This document shows positions 24,676-33,892 of a stretch of DNA of 44,876 nucleotides, in pieces (the first letter of the stretch is position 1; each line of letters starts with the position of its first letter). Below the pieces are notes generated by a model. That model had not been told where the DNA came from, searched no databases, and saw only the letters and a list, made by a program, of their open reading frames with translations. A program made the translations under genes and the position numbers. The stretch spans positions 1-44,876 of the forward strand of contig DDEX01000009.1 in the NCBI GenBank assembly GCA_002336845.1. The letters are read 5' to 3'. The DNA comes from Rhodobacteraceae bacterium UBA1943 (GTDB lineage Bacteria; Pseudomonadota; Alphaproteobacteria; Rhodobacterales; Rhodobacteraceae).

Positions 24676-25125
24676 ATGTATGACTTTCTGCTCGACTGGT
24701 ATTTCTGGATCAAAGCCTGCCATATCGTTGCGGTCATCTCCTGGATGGCGGGGCTGTTCTACTTGCCACGTTTGTTTGTTTATCATGTAGAACAGGTCGT
24801 TCCAGGAACCGATACCGACCTGATGTTCCAGACGATGGAGCGACGGCTTTTGCGCGGCATCATGGGCCCGGCAAGCATAGCGACGTGGGTTTTCGGGCTG
24901 TGTCTTGTTTTCACGCCGGGGCTTGTCGATTGGTCGATGATCTGGCCCTGGACAAAGGCTGTGGCCGTGCTGGGAATGACCTGGTTCCATCATTGGCTTG
25001 GCTGGAGAAGAAAAGATTTCGTCAACGGCAACAACAGATTGTCTGGCCGTAGCTATCGCCTCATGAATGAGGTGCCGACGCTTCTTCTGCTGATCATCGT
25101 GTTTTCCGTGATCGTGAAGTTCTGA
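24676..25125 (+). CDS. hemJ: HemJ-type protoporphyrinogen oxidase
   Basis: A 149-residue inner-membrane protein with four hydrophobic helices, of the UPF0093/HemJ family. It oxidises protoporphyrinogen IX to protoporphyrin IX in haem and chlorophyll synthesis, where HemG and HemY are absent. The family's N-terminal WIKACHIVAVISWMAGLFYLP with a conserved histidine (His16) is clear. AGAGG precedes the ATG. First gene rightward from the probable origin; hemE and hemH, which often sit here in other alphaproteobacteria, are missing. Confidence 0.93.
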   Translation: MYDFLLDWYFWIKACHIVAVISWMAGLFYLPRLFVYHVEQVVPGTDTDLMFQTMERRLLRGIMGPASIATWVFGLCLVFTPGLVDWSMIWPWTKAVAVLGMTWFHHWLGWRRKDFVNGNNRLSGRSYRLMNEVPTLLLLIIVFSVIVKF

Positions 25126-25234
25126 TCAGCGTTGACTTTGTGATACAGCGGTCTTACCTGCTGGCACGAGCCGTCCGGCTTGCTTATCTCCCAGACATCA
25201 GACCTCCTGCACTTCTGTGCGAAAGGCCCATGGC

Positions 25235-26506
25235 ATGACCATCGAACATCTCAATCTTGCAGACCTCAAGGCCAAGACTCCAGCAGAGCTTTTGGCGATG
25301 GCGGAGGAGTGGGAAATCGAGAACGCTCCCTCGATGCGCAAGGGTGAGATGATGTTCTCGATCCTGAAGGAACATGCCGAAGAAGGGTGGGAGATCGGCG
25401 GAGACGGCGTGCTGGAAGTGGTTCAGGATGGCTTTGGTTTCCTTCGCAGCCCATCGGCCAACTACCTGCCCGGCCCGGATGATATCTATGTCGGTCCCGA
25501 GATGATCCGGCAGTTCAGCCTGCGGACGGGCGATACGATCGAAGGCGTCATTCAGGCCCCGCGTGAGAATGAGCGGTACTTTAGCCTGATCAAGGCGACG
25601 CGGATCAACTTTGATGATCCGGAACGGGTTCGCCACAAGGTGCATTTCGACAACCTTACGCCGCTTTACCCCGATGAGCGACTGAAGATGGAAATCGAGG
25701 ATCCGACGATCAAGGATCGCTCGGCCCGGATCATCGATCTGGTTTGTCCGATCGGTAAAGGCCAGCGTGCGCTGATTGTGGCACCGCCTCGGACCGGTAA
25801 GACGGTCTTGCTGCAGAACATCGCCCATTCGATCGCCATCAACCACCCGGAATGCTATCTGATTGTGTTGCTGATCGATGAGCGCCCCGAGGAAGTGACG
25901 GACATGCAGCGCAGCGTCAAGGGTGAGGTCGTCTCATCGACATTTGACGAACCGGCAACCCGGCACGTTGCTGTGGCGGAGATGGTGATTGAAAAGGCCA
26001 AGCGTCTTGTCGAACACAAGCGTGATGTTGTCATCCTGCTTGATTCGATCACGCGTCTGGGGCGTGCTTTTAATACAGTTGTGCCGTCCTCGGGCAAAGT
26101 TCTGACGGGCGGCGTGGACGCGAATGCGTTGCAGCGCCCGAAGCGGTTCTTTGGGGCAGCCCGGAATATCGAAGAAGGTGGAAGCCTTACGATCATTGCG
26201 ACGGCCCTGATTGATACGGGCAGCCGGATGGATGAAGTGATCTTTGAAGAGTTCAAGGGAACAGGCAACAGTGAAATCGTGCTTGATCGCAAGGTTGCCG
26301 ACAAGCGGGTATTCCCGGCGATTGACATTCTCAAGTCTGGCACACGGAAAGAAGATCTGCTGGTGGACAAGATCGACCTTCAGAAGACCTACGTTCTGCG
26401 TCGAATTCTCAACCCGATGGGGACGACCGATGCGATCGAGTTCCTTCTGGGCAAGCTAAAGCAGACGAAATCAAACTCTGAGTTCTTTGATTCCATGAAT
26501 GCCTGA
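25235..26506 (+). CDS. rho: Transcription termination factor Rho
   Basis: A 423-residue hexameric RNA helicase. The N-terminal helical part is followed by the cold-shock-like RNA-binding domain (DGFGFLRS), then the ATPase core with Walker A PPRTGKTVLL, Walker B VVILLDSITRL, the Q-loop region and the R-loop KGTGNSE. Length is normal. I start at MTIEHLNLADLK, six codons into the longest frame, with GAAAGG upstream. The 109-base leader has a TTGACT element at 25134 with a poor -10, so the promoter is uncertain. Confidence 0.97.
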   Translation: MTIEHLNLADLKAKTPAELLAMAEEWEIENAPSMRKGEMMFSILKEHAEEGWEIGGDGVLEVVQDGFGFLRSPSANYLPGPDDIYVGPEMIRQFSLRTGDTIEGVIQAPRENERYFSLIKATRINFDDPERVRHKVHFDNLTPLYPDERLKMEIEDPTIKDRSARIIDLVCPIGKGQRALIVAPPRTGKTVLLQNIAHSIAINHPECYLIVLLIDERPEEVTDMQRSVKGEVVSSTFDEPATRHVAVAEMVIEKAKRLVEHKRDVVILLDSITRLGRAFNTVVPSSGKVLTGGVDANALQRPKRFFGAARNIEEGGSLTIIATALIDTGSRMDEVIFEEFKGTGNSEIVLDRKVADKRVFPAIDILKSGTRKEDLLVDKIDLQKTYVLRRILNPMGTTDAIEFLLGKLKQTKSNSEFFDSMNA

Positions 26507-26525
26507 TACCGGCTGAGGAGGAATC

Positions 26526-27800
26526 GTGGACAGGATATTTGCGCTAGCCTCGGCGCGCGGCAAGGCCGGGGTTGCCGTTATTCGGATGTCTGGCGAAGGC
26601 GTGTGGTCTGTTGTGGCGGAACTATGCGGCACCTTGCCCGTGCCACGCCGCGCATCTTTGCGCCACCTGGTCTGGCAAGGGGAGGCTATCGATACGGCAT
26701 TGATCGTGCTGTTTGAGGCCGGACATAGTTTTACAGGAGAAGAAAGCGCCGAGATTCAGGTGCATGGCAGTATCGCAACCGTCCAGAAGCTATTGCAGAT
26801 ACTTGGTCTTTTCGAAGGATTACGTCTTGCCGAGCCTGGGGAGTTCACCCGTCGGGCATTGGAAAATGGCTGTCTTGACCTGGCTCAGGTTGAAGGCTTG
26901 GCAGATCTGATCGATGCCGAAACCGAAGCTCAGCGACGTCAGGCTTTGCGTGTGCTGGAGGGGCATCTTGGGCGGCGCGTGGAGGTTTGGCGGCAAGGCC
27001 TGCTGCGGGCCGCCGCGCTGACGGAGGCGACGATTGATTTCGCCGACGAAGATGTGCCTTCAGATGTTATGCCAGAGGTTTTGGGCATTGTTGAGGAATT
27101 GAAAGGGGGCTTGAGGGCAGAGCTTGAGTTGTCCGTGCAGTCCGAACGGGTTCGCACGGGCTTTGAGGTGGCCATCATTGGGGCGCCGAACGCAGGAAAA
27201 TCCACACTTCTCAACGCGTTGGCAAAAAGAGATGTCGCTATTACCTCTGAAATTGCGGGAACCACCCGTGATATTATTGAGGTGAGGATGGACCTCAATG
27301 GTTTGCCAGTGACGTTTCTTGACACGGCTGGCCTGCGCGAGACATCCGACGCTGTTGAACATATTGGTGTCACGCGGGCAATTGAGCGGGCACTGGCGGC
27401 GGACCTGAGGGTGTTCCTGCTCTCTTCGGCAGAGGAGCGCCCGTCTCTTGAGCTTCAGGACGATGACATTGCGATCACGGGTAAGGCGGATCTGACCGGA
27501 GAAGGTGTGTCAGGGCTGACAGGGCAGGGACTGGCCGAACTTGTCACGCTGATTCAGCAGCGACTGTCGGATCGTGTATCGGACTCGGGCTTGCTGATTC
27601 GCGAACGGCAGCGTAACGCGGTAAGAAGCGCGTTGGCCAACCTCGTGAACGCTGAGAACCTGATAGTTTCGGGGTCTGGTGCCGAGTTGGTTGCGGTGGA
27701 GTTGCGGGCGGCGATTCACGCTATGGAGTTGCTGGTTGGGAAGATCGGCACGGAAACCTTGCTTGGCGAAATTTTTGCCAGCTTTTGCATAGGAAAGTAG
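26526..27800 (+). CDS. mnmE: tRNA modification GTPase MnmE
   Basis: A 424-residue GTPase that works with MnmG to add carboxymethylaminomethyl groups to U34 of certain tRNAs. An N-terminal folate-binding domain precedes the G domain with GAPNAGKST (G1), TTRDIIEV (G2), DTAGLRE (G3), and a TGKAD in place of NKxD (G4); the C-terminal CIGK supplies the family's terminal cysteine. The start is GTG with a strong GAGGAGG site. The next gene starts 2 bases after its stop. Confidence 0.96.
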   Translation: MDRIFALASARGKAGVAVIRMSGEGVWSVVAELCGTLPVPRRASLRHLVWQGEAIDTALIVLFEAGHSFTGEESAEIQVHGSIATVQKLLQILGLFEGLRLAEPGEFTRRALENGCLDLAQVEGLADLIDAETEAQRRQALRVLEGHLGRRVEVWRQGLLRAAALTEATIDFADEDVPSDVMPEVLGIVEELKGGLRAELELSVQSERVRTGFEVAIIGAPNAGKSTLLNALAKRDVAITSEIAGTTRDIIEVRMDLNGLPVTFLDTAGLRETSDAVEHIGVTRAIERALAADLRVFLLSSAEERPSLELQDDDIAITGKADLTGEGVSGLTGQGLAELVTLIQQRLSDRVSDSGLLIRERQRNAVRSALANLVNAENLIVSGSGAELVAVELRAAIHAMELLVGKIGTETLLGEIFASFCIGK

Positions 27801-27802
27801 GA

Positions 27803-29677
27803 GTGTTTCACGTGAAACATTTCGATGTACTCGTAGTTGGCGGCGGACATGCCGGCACAGAGGCGGCGGCGGCGGCGAGCAGGGCTGGCGCGCGGACGGC
27901 GCTGTTGACGCTTCGGATGGACGCTATCGGCACAATGTCATGCAATCCGGCAATCGGGGGGCTGGGCAAGGGCCATCTGGTCAGAGAAATCGATGCCCTG
28001 GATGGTATCATGGGTGTTGCGGCGGATCGCGCCGGTATTCAGTTTCGGCTGTTGAATCGACGCAAAGGGCCGGCTGTTCAGGGGCCAAGAGCGCAGGCCG
28101 ATAGAAAACTCTACCGAAAAGCAATTCAGGAGTTGCTCGCCGAGCTGCCGCTTCTGACGCTTTTGCAAGGTGAAGTGGCTTCGCTGCTGCTCGATAAAAA
28201 TCGATGCGTCGGGGTCAAGATGGCGGATGGAACCGGCATTGAGGCCAGAGCGGTCGTGTTGACGGCAGGAACGTTTCTTAACGGCGTTATCCATGTTGGC
28301 GACCAGCAGAGACCGGGCGGACGCGTCGGCGATCAGCCATCGGTTCTTTTGGCACATCAACTCTCAGAAGTGATGCAGCGGAAGGGGCGGCTGAAAACAG
28401 GCACGCCGCCGCGCCTGGATGGCAAGACGATTCGCTGGGACGTGTTGGATGAACAAACAGGAGATGATGTCCCCTCACTGTTCTCTTTTTTGCACAGGGG
28501 TGTCTTTGCCCGGCAAATTTCATGTGGGGTGACTCATACCAATGAGGCGACACACGACATAATCAGAAATAACCTGCATCGCTCCGCAATGTACGGCGGA
28601 CATATCGAGGGGGTTGGTCCGCGGTATTGCCCGTCGATTGAAGACAAGGTGGTCAGATTCTCCGACAAGGCCTCGCATCAGGTCTTTCTTGAACCTGAAG
28701 GTCTGGATGACGATACGGTCTATCCGAACGGGATTTCCACGTCCCTTCCAGTAGAGGTGCAGGAGTCTTACGTCAGGTCAATTCGTGGCCTTGAATCCGT
28801 CACGATTACTCAGCCCGGTTATGCAATCGAGTACGACTATTTCGACCCGAGAGAGTTGGACAGATCTTTGCAATCACGAGATATATCAGGCCTTTATCTC
28901 GCTGGGCAGATCAACGGAACAACGGGTTATGAAGAGGCGGCGGCACAGGGATTGGTGGCCGGTCTGGCGGCCGCGAGGGCGGTGCAAGAGCTGCCGCCAG
29001 TTACATTCAGCCGGAACGATAGTTATATTGGCGTTATGGTTGACGATCTGGTCAGCAGGGGCGTGACCGAACCATATAGGATGTTTACGTCACGCGCTGA
29101 GTATCGCTTGTTGCTTCGGGCAGACAATGCAGATCAGCGTCTTACGCCGTTGGGAGTAGAACTCGGTATCGTCCGGGAAAGTCGGCGGAACCTGTTCGAA
29201 AATCGCCTGGACAAGCTTACCAAAGCCAGGAAAGCGGTATCTGGCGATGCGCTTAGCCCCAGACAACTGGTTGATTTTGGGGTTGCGGTCAGCCCGGATG
29301 GTGTACGCAGAACACCTTTGGAGGTGATGGCTTTCCCGAATGTCACAGAGGAACAGATCGGCCTGATGGCCCCACAGTTTCTGTCATTTGACGCGGATAT
29401 TCGTGATCAGGTCATGAAGGACGCGCTTTATGCCCAATATGTTGATCGCCAGAGAAGCGAAATAGCGGGGCTGAAGCGAGAGGAGCAAACGATCATACCC
29501 GATGATTTCGTCTATATGGGGCTTTCGGGTCTGTCGAACGAGCTTGCCGCAAAGCTTCATCGTCTGCGTCCGGGGAATATGTCTGATGCCGGAAAGATCG
29601 AGGGGATGACACCGGCGGCCTTGACTTTGATCTTGGCACATCTGCGCAAGCTGGGCAGGGGTGCGCTTGCCTCATGA
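27803..29677 (+). CDS. mnmG: tRNA modification enzyme MnmG (GidA)
   Basis: A 624-residue FAD protein, partner of MnmE in making cmnm5U34. The FAD-binding GGGHAGTEAA lies near the N-terminus; MSCNPAIGGLGKGHLVREID and the GQINGTTGYEEAAAQGL block are characteristic. GTG 27803 is taken as start because AGGAAAG precedes it; the next bases form a perfect parS, so the protein begins (V)FHVKHFDVLV, the common result of parS at this gene's start. ATG 27785 would read six more residues out of the mnmE end. Confidence 0.96.
   Translation: MFHVKHFDVLVVGGGHAGTEAAAAASRAGARTALLTLRMDAIGTMSCNPAIGGLGKGHLVREIDALDGIMGVAADRAGIQFRLLNRRKGPAVQGPRAQADRKLYRKAIQELLAELPLLTLLQGEVASLLLDKNRCVGVKMADGTGIEARAVVLTAGTFLNGVIHVGDQQRPGGRVGDQPSVLLAHQLSEVMQRKGRLKTGTPPRLDGKTIRWDVLDEQTGDDVPSLFSFLHRGVFARQISCGVTHTNEATHDIIRNNLHRSAMYGGHIEGVGPRYCPSIEDKVVRFSDKASHQVFLEPEGLDDDTVYPNGISTSLPVEVQESYVRSIRGLESVTITQPGYAIEYDYFDPRELDRSLQSRDISGLYLAGQINGTTGYEEAAAQGLVAGLAAARAVQELPPVTFSRNDSYIGVMVDDLVSRGVTEPYRMFTSRAEYRLLLRADNADQRLTPLGVELGIVRESRRNLFENRLDKLTKARKAVSGDALSPRQLVDFGVAVSPDGVRRTPLEVMAFPNVTEEQIGLMAPQFLSFDADIRDQVMKDALYAQYVDRQRSEIAGLKREEQTIIPDDFVYMGLSGLSNELAAKLHRLRPGNMSDAGKIEGMTPAALTLILAHLRKLGRGALAS
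27804..27819. other. Perfect parS site at the mnmG start
   Basis: TGTTTCACGTGAAACA, exact match to the universal ParB-binding palindrome, one base after the first base of the mnmG start codon and encoding FHVKH. It lies about 3.3 kb right of the probable origin and upstream of parAB. Confidence 0.95.
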
Positions 29678-30294
29678 TCGGTCTCAACGGCGCAGCGGGC
29701 ACCATCCTTCCGCCGGAGGCAGAGCAAGACCTTCGCCAGTTTTCTCAGATGGTTCTGAAGTGGAATCAGCACATCAACCTGATCTCTCGGGCCTCGGAGG
29801 CTGAGATCTGGGATAGGCATATCCTCGATTCTGCTCAGATTTGGCCAATTTCCCCAGACACAGCAAAGGTTTGGGCGGATATTGGCAGTGGAGGTGGATT
29901 GCCCGGCATCGTTGTGGCAGTTTTGGCAAAATTCCTGCGGCCTGAAATGAATGTCGTCTTGATCGAATCGGACCGTCGAAAAGCTGCATTTCTTACTCAG
30001 GCGGCGAAGGCGCTGTCTTTGCGCTGCGACGTTCGGGCAGCGCGGATTGAAAGTATTGACGATCTTCGGGCCGATGTCGTGTCTGCCCGGGCGCTGGGCT
30101 CGTTGGCCTTGCTGCTGGCGCTCGGAAAAAGGATTTCGAGTGACAGCGCGGTGTTCATATTTCCAAAGGGTGAGCGGGTTGCAGAGGAAATTGCCTTGGC
30201 GCGACGAGACTGGCGGTTCAATCTGTCGCAGACGTCAAGCATCACCAATCCGGCGGCTTCCTTGCTGAAAATTACGGACCTTCATCATGTCTGA
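29674..30294 (+). CDS. rsmG: 16S rRNA m7G527 methyltransferase RsmG (GidB)
   Basis: A 206-residue SAM-dependent methyltransferase that modifies G527 of 16S rRNA. The SAM motif is DIGSGGGLPGIV; RHILDSAQI and the ESDRRKAAFL motif are typical. Loss of the enzyme gives low-level streptomycin resistance in other bacteria. It overlaps mnmG by 4 bases (ATGA) and parA by 8 bases, the classic gidA-gidB-parA-parB string. Confidence 0.95.
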   Translation: MIGLNGAAGTILPPEAEQDLRQFSQMVLKWNQHINLISRASEAEIWDRHILDSAQIWPISPDTAKVWADIGSGGGLPGIVVAVLAKFLRPEMNVVLIESDRRKAAFLTQAAKALSLRCDVRAARIESIDDLRADVVSARALGSLALLLALGKRISSDSAVFIFPKGERVAEEIALARRDWRFNLSQTSSITNPAASLLKITDLHHV

Positions 30295-31111
30295 CACGAT
30301 TCTTCCGCGCAAAGTCAGAACGATCGCCATTGCGAACCAGAAGGGTGGGGTCGGCAAGACGACAACTGCAATAAATCTGGCGGCAGCCCTTGTGGCTGAA
30401 GGTGCGAGGGTCTTGCTGGTCGATCTCGATCCGCAAGGCAATGCCTCGACGGGCCTGGGCATCGCTGTTTCGGAGCGGAAACTGACCAGCTATGATCTTC
30501 TTATCGAGGAAGTGCCGATTTCAGACGTCGTCCAAGCAACATCGACCGATGGATTATGGATCTGCCCGGCGAACTCGGATCTCGCTTCTGCCGATATGGA
30601 GCTGGTCTCAAATGAGAAACGGGTTTTCTTGCTCCAAGATGCTTTGCGTGGGCCGTCTGCGGATGTTTTGTGTCTGGATTTCATCCTTATCGACTGCCCG
30701 CCATCGTTAAGTTTGTTGACAGTTAATGCTCTTGCCGCATCAGACGCGGTGCTTGTGCCCTTGCAGACGGAGTTCTTCGCGCTTGAAGGGCTGTCGCAGC
30801 TCATGCTGACCATTCGAGAAGTGCGGCAAGGGGCGAATCCATCACTTCGCATCGAAGGGGTTCTTCTGACAATGGCCGATTCTCGCAACAGGCTGTCACA
30901 ACAGGTCGAGACAGATGCGCGGCGAACGCTGGGCGATCTTGTATTCAAGACTGTTATTCCGCGGAATGTAAGGCTAAGCGAAGCGCCATCCTATGCCGTT
31001 TCGGTTCTTGATTATGACCCGTTGTCACGCGGCTCTGAGGCTTATAAAGCCTTGGCAAAAGAGCTGCTGACAAGGCATCCCCTTCGACGGGATACGCTCG
31101 CGGAGGTCTGA
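30287..31111 (+). CDS. parA: Chromosome partitioning ATPase ParA/Soj
   Basis: A 274-residue Walker-type ATPase. The deviant P-loop is KGGVGKTTT with its signature first lysine, Walker A-prime is LIDCPPSLS, and DLDPQGNAST follows the P-loop as in all ParA/Soj proteins. It binds the nucleoid as an ATP dimer and moves ParB-parS complexes. No N-terminal DNA-binding domain, so it is the chromosomal type. parB follows after 2 bases. Confidence 0.96.
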   Translation: MSDTILPRKVRTIAIANQKGGVGKTTTAINLAAALVAEGARVLLVDLDPQGNASTGLGIAVSERKLTSYDLLIEEVPISDVVQATSTDGLWICPANSDLASADMELVSNEKRVFLLQDALRGPSADVLCLDFILIDCPPSLSLLTVNALAASDAVLVPLQTEFFALEGLSQLMLTIREVRQGANPSLRIEGVLLTMADSRNRLSQQVETDARRTLGDLVFKTVIPRNVRLSEAPSYAVSVLDYDPLSRGSEAYKALAKELLTRHPLRRDTLAEV

Positions 31112-31113
31112 TA

Positions 31114-32022
31114 ATGGAAAAAAAGAACGAACGGCGCGGACTTGGGCGGGGTCTGAGCGCACTGATGGCCGACATGAACCTCGATCGGCCGCAGGGTCAG
31201 GCTGGTTCGGTGATTGGCGCCGATCTTATGGTGCCGATTGAGCGCCTTATTGCGAACCCGGATCAGCCAAGACGGCATTTTGATTCCGCGGCCCTGCAAG
31301 AATTGGCTGAATCGATTCGCCAGAAGGGTGTGATCCAACCGCTGATTGTCCGGCCCGTGGGCGAAGCCGGCACTTATGAGATTGTTGCCGGAGAGCGGCG
31401 CTGGCGAGCGTCACAGATTGCCCATCTTCATGAAGTCCCGGTCCTGGTTCGGCAGTTCAGTGATACGGAGGTGCTTGAGGTTGCGATCATCGAGAACGTC
31501 CAGCGCGCCGATCTTAACCCCCTGGAAGAGGCCTTGGCTTATCGGCAGTTGATGGATCGCTTTGGCCATACGCAAGAGAAGATTGCCGAGGCGCTGTCGC
31601 GAAGCCGCAGCCACATTGCAAATACGTTGCGACTTCTGACCTTGCCGGACGAAATACAGAACATGGTTTCGTCAGGAAAGCTGACCGCAGGACATGCGCG
31701 GGCCCTTGTTTCGATACCCAATGCCGTTGCATTGGCGACCAAAGTGGTTGGGAAGGGCCTTTCGGTTCGCGCGACCGAAGATTTGGTCCGCAAGTCTGCT
31801 GTATCGCCTGCGGCGAGGCGACGAGCTGCTGGCGGAGCCGGGAAGGATGCCGATACCAGAGCCATTGAGGCCGATCTTGCGGCAGGCCTGGGTATGCCCG
31901 TGTCGATTCAGCATGAAGCTGGGGGTGATCGTGGGCGGCTGACGATCACATACTATAACCTCGATGACCTGGATCTGCTTTGTCGTGTTCTTTCCACTGT
32001 ATCGCGCGACATGAGCAGCTAG
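31114..32022 (+). CDS. parB: Chromosome partitioning protein ParB/Spo0J
   Basis: A 302-residue parS-binding CTPase. The N-terminal RRGLGRGLSALM stimulates ParA; PDQPRRHFD begins the CTP-binding domain, which has GERRWRAS and ENVQRADLNPLEEA; a helix-turn-helix (about residues 140-190, KIAEALSRSRSHIANTLRLL) reads parS; the C-terminus dimerises. Three matching parS sites are found within 9 kb. Converges with hemW, 8 bases apart. Confidence 0.96.
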   Translation: MEKKNERRGLGRGLSALMADMNLDRPQGQAGSVIGADLMVPIERLIANPDQPRRHFDSAALQELAESIRQKGVIQPLIVRPVGEAGTYEIVAGERRWRASQIAHLHEVPVLVRQFSDTEVLEVAIIENVQRADLNPLEEALAYRQLMDRFGHTQEKIAEALSRSRSHIANTLRLLTLPDEIQNMVSSGKLTAGHARALVSIPNAVALATKVVGKGLSVRATEDLVRKSAVSPAARRRAAGGAGKDADTRAIEADLAAGLGMPVSIQHEAGGDRGRLTITYYNLDDLDLLCRVLSTVSRDMSS

Positions 32023-32030
32023 CAGCCCGG

Positions 32031-33182
32031 TCAGATCAGGCTATCGGCGACCTTCTTTATCACAGCGTTCAGCAGCAATCGGCCCTGTGCGGTTGCGATT
32101 AATCTGTTGCCCTTTATGACCACAAGATCCTGGCTTTGCAGCTCTAGCAGGGCGGCATTATCGAGCGCTTTCCCAAGGATGTTAGTCAGCCGCCCAATGT
32201 CCAGCCCTTCGGTCAGGCGAAGCGACATAAGGATGTATTCTTCCGCATGTTCAAGGTTGGAGAGCGCCATTCTTGGCAGCTCGGGTGTTTGAGCTTTCAG
32301 CCAGATATCGGGCGCACGCGGACATTCCGTTGCCCATCGCACGCCATCAAGCGTCAGCCGCCCATGGGCACCAGGTCCGATGCCGACGTAATCTCCACCA
32401 CGCCAATAGATCAGGTTATGTTGTGATTCAGCCCCGGGCCTAGCATGGTTGGATACTTCGTAAGACGGCAATCCGGCGGCATCGCAAATCTCTTGGGTGG
32501 CTTCATAAAGGGCGACGGACCGGTCCTCATCTGGCAGGCCCGCCAATCCACCTTTCGCAAGACGGGCTGCAAAGGGTGTGCCATCTTCGATTGTCAGTTG
32601 GTAAAGGGATAGATGGTCCACGGCATAGGATAGAGCAAGTTCCAGCTCGGCCTGCCAATCCCGTACGGTTTGATCTTGCCGGGCGTAGATAAGGTCAAAG
32701 CTGACCCTTTCAAACAGGTTGCGGGCAATGTCGAATGCCTTAAGGGCTTCGGCTACACTATGAGTGCGGCCCAGTTGCCGAAGCTGCGTGTCGTTTAGCG
32801 CCTGAATCCCCATCGATATCCGATTTACCCCCGCCTGTCTGTATGCTGAAAACCGTCCGGATTCGACGGATCCCGGATTGGCCTCCAGGGTGATTTCGGC
32901 GGCGTTGGTCATTGGCCAGCGCCGGCGGATCTGGTCGATGATGCCAGCGACGACCTCTGGCTTCATAAGCGAGGGCGTTCCGCCACCAAAGAATACGGAG
33001 GATAGAACCCGCCCTTTGGTTTCATTTGCCAGGCGGTCAATCTCTTGCAGATAGGCCGTCAACCAGGAATCGTGATCGATGCTGGATGCGACATGGCTGT
33101 TAAAGTCACAATATGGGCATTTTGACTGACAAAAGGGCCAGTGAATATAAAGGCCGAATCCGCCATGTTGCCAGTCTTCCAC
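32031..33182 (-). CDS. hemW: HemW-like radical SAM haem chaperone
   Basis: A 383-residue radical SAM protein once called oxygen-independent coproporphyrinogen oxidase. The 4Fe-4S motif is CQSKCPYC (C-X3-C-X2-C), preceded by GLYIHWPF, and GGGTPSL follows. The order and length match HemW, which binds haem and inserts it into respiratory proteins, better than HemN, which is longer. Downstream of rdgB and rph in the same direction, 98 bases after rdgB. Confidence 0.9.
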   Translation of the reverse strand: MEDWQHGGFGLYIHWPFCQSKCPYCDFNSHVASSIDHDSWLTAYLQEIDRLANETKGRVLSSVFFGGGTPSLMKPEVVAGIIDQIRRRWPMTNAAEITLEANPGSVESGRFSAYRQAGVNRISMGIQALNDTQLRQLGRTHSVAEALKAFDIARNLFERVSFDLIYARQDQTVRDWQAELELALSYAVDHLSLYQLTIEDGTPFAARLAKGGLAGLPDEDRSVALYEATQEICDAAGLPSYEVSNHARPGAESQHNLIYWRGGDYVGIGPGAHGRLTLDGVRWATECPRAPDIWLKAQTPELPRMALSNLEHAEEYILMSLRLTEGLDIGRLTNILGKALDNAALLELQSQDLVVIKGNRLIATAQGRLLLNAVIKKVADSLI

Positions 33183-33276
33183 TTACCGGTGCCCCGTTTT
33201 TGCAATGCAGGTGCGGCGAAGAGTCACGCACTCAAGGGCATAAAGGAACGCACTGCAAACCGGCCGTGCCGTGGTG

Positions 33277-33292
33277 TGTTTCACGTGAAACA
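33277..33292. other. Perfect parS site at the rdgB stop
   Basis: TGTTTCACGTGAAACA, an exact parS. The rdgB stop codon (minus strand TGA at 33283-33281) lies inside it. About 8.8 kb right of the probable origin and 1.3 kb beyond parB. Confidence 0.95.
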
Positions 33293-33892
33293 TTCTGCGA
33301 TCAACTTCCGGAAAGCGGCCGAGCGATGGCTAATGACATTCTTTTCGCTGGCAGGCATTTCTGCGAATGTAATATCGTAACCAACGGGCTGAAAGATGGG
33401 GTCATAGCCATGACCCAGGTCGCCTCGCATCGGCCAGACGATTTGTCCGGCCACTTCCCCCTCAAAGACACTTTCATCGCCATCAGGCCATGCCAGAACA
33501 AGTGTGCACCGGAACTGCGCCCGGCGTGGTATCGGGGCACGGGCGGCCTCCAGCTTGGCCCAAGTTTCAACCATTGCCTTGTGAAAGTCTCGTCCGTTTG
33601 GCGTTTCTGCCCAATCTGCCGTATAAACGCCCGGCGCTCCGCCCAAACCGTCAATGGTAATTCCGGAATCATCTGCCAGTGCCGGCTTGCCGGTCGCGCG
33701 CACCGCCGCGCGGGCCTTGATCCTGGCGTTCCCAACGAAAGTGCTTTCGGTTTCCTCGGGCTCTGTCAAACCAAGCTCTGCGGCAGAAATGATCTGCACA
33801 CCATAGGGCGCAAACAAGGCCTGCATCTCTTCAAGTTTGCCACGATTATGCGTCGCAACAACCAGAGAAGTTTCTGTAAATTTCCGGCTCAC
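33281..33892 (-). CDS. rdgB: RdgB/HAM1-type dITP/XTP pyrophosphatase
   Basis: A 203-residue house-cleaning enzyme that removes deaminated purine nucleotides (dITP, XTP, ITP) from the pool. ATHNRGKLEEM (13-23) and LADDSGITIDGLGGAPGVYT are the family motifs. Overlaps rph by 4 bases, the usual rph-rdgB-hemW order. Its last codons and stop are part of a parS site. Confidence 0.95.
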   Translation of the reverse strand: MSRKFTETSLVVATHNRGKLEEMQALFAPYGVQIISAAELGLTEPEETESTFVGNARIKARAAVRATGKPALADDSGITIDGLGGAPGVYTADWAETPNGRDFHKAMVETWAKLEAARAPIPRRAQFRCTLVLAWPDGDESVFEGEVAGQIVWPMRGDLGHGYDPIFQPVGYDITFAEMPASEKNVISHRSAAFRKLIAECFT

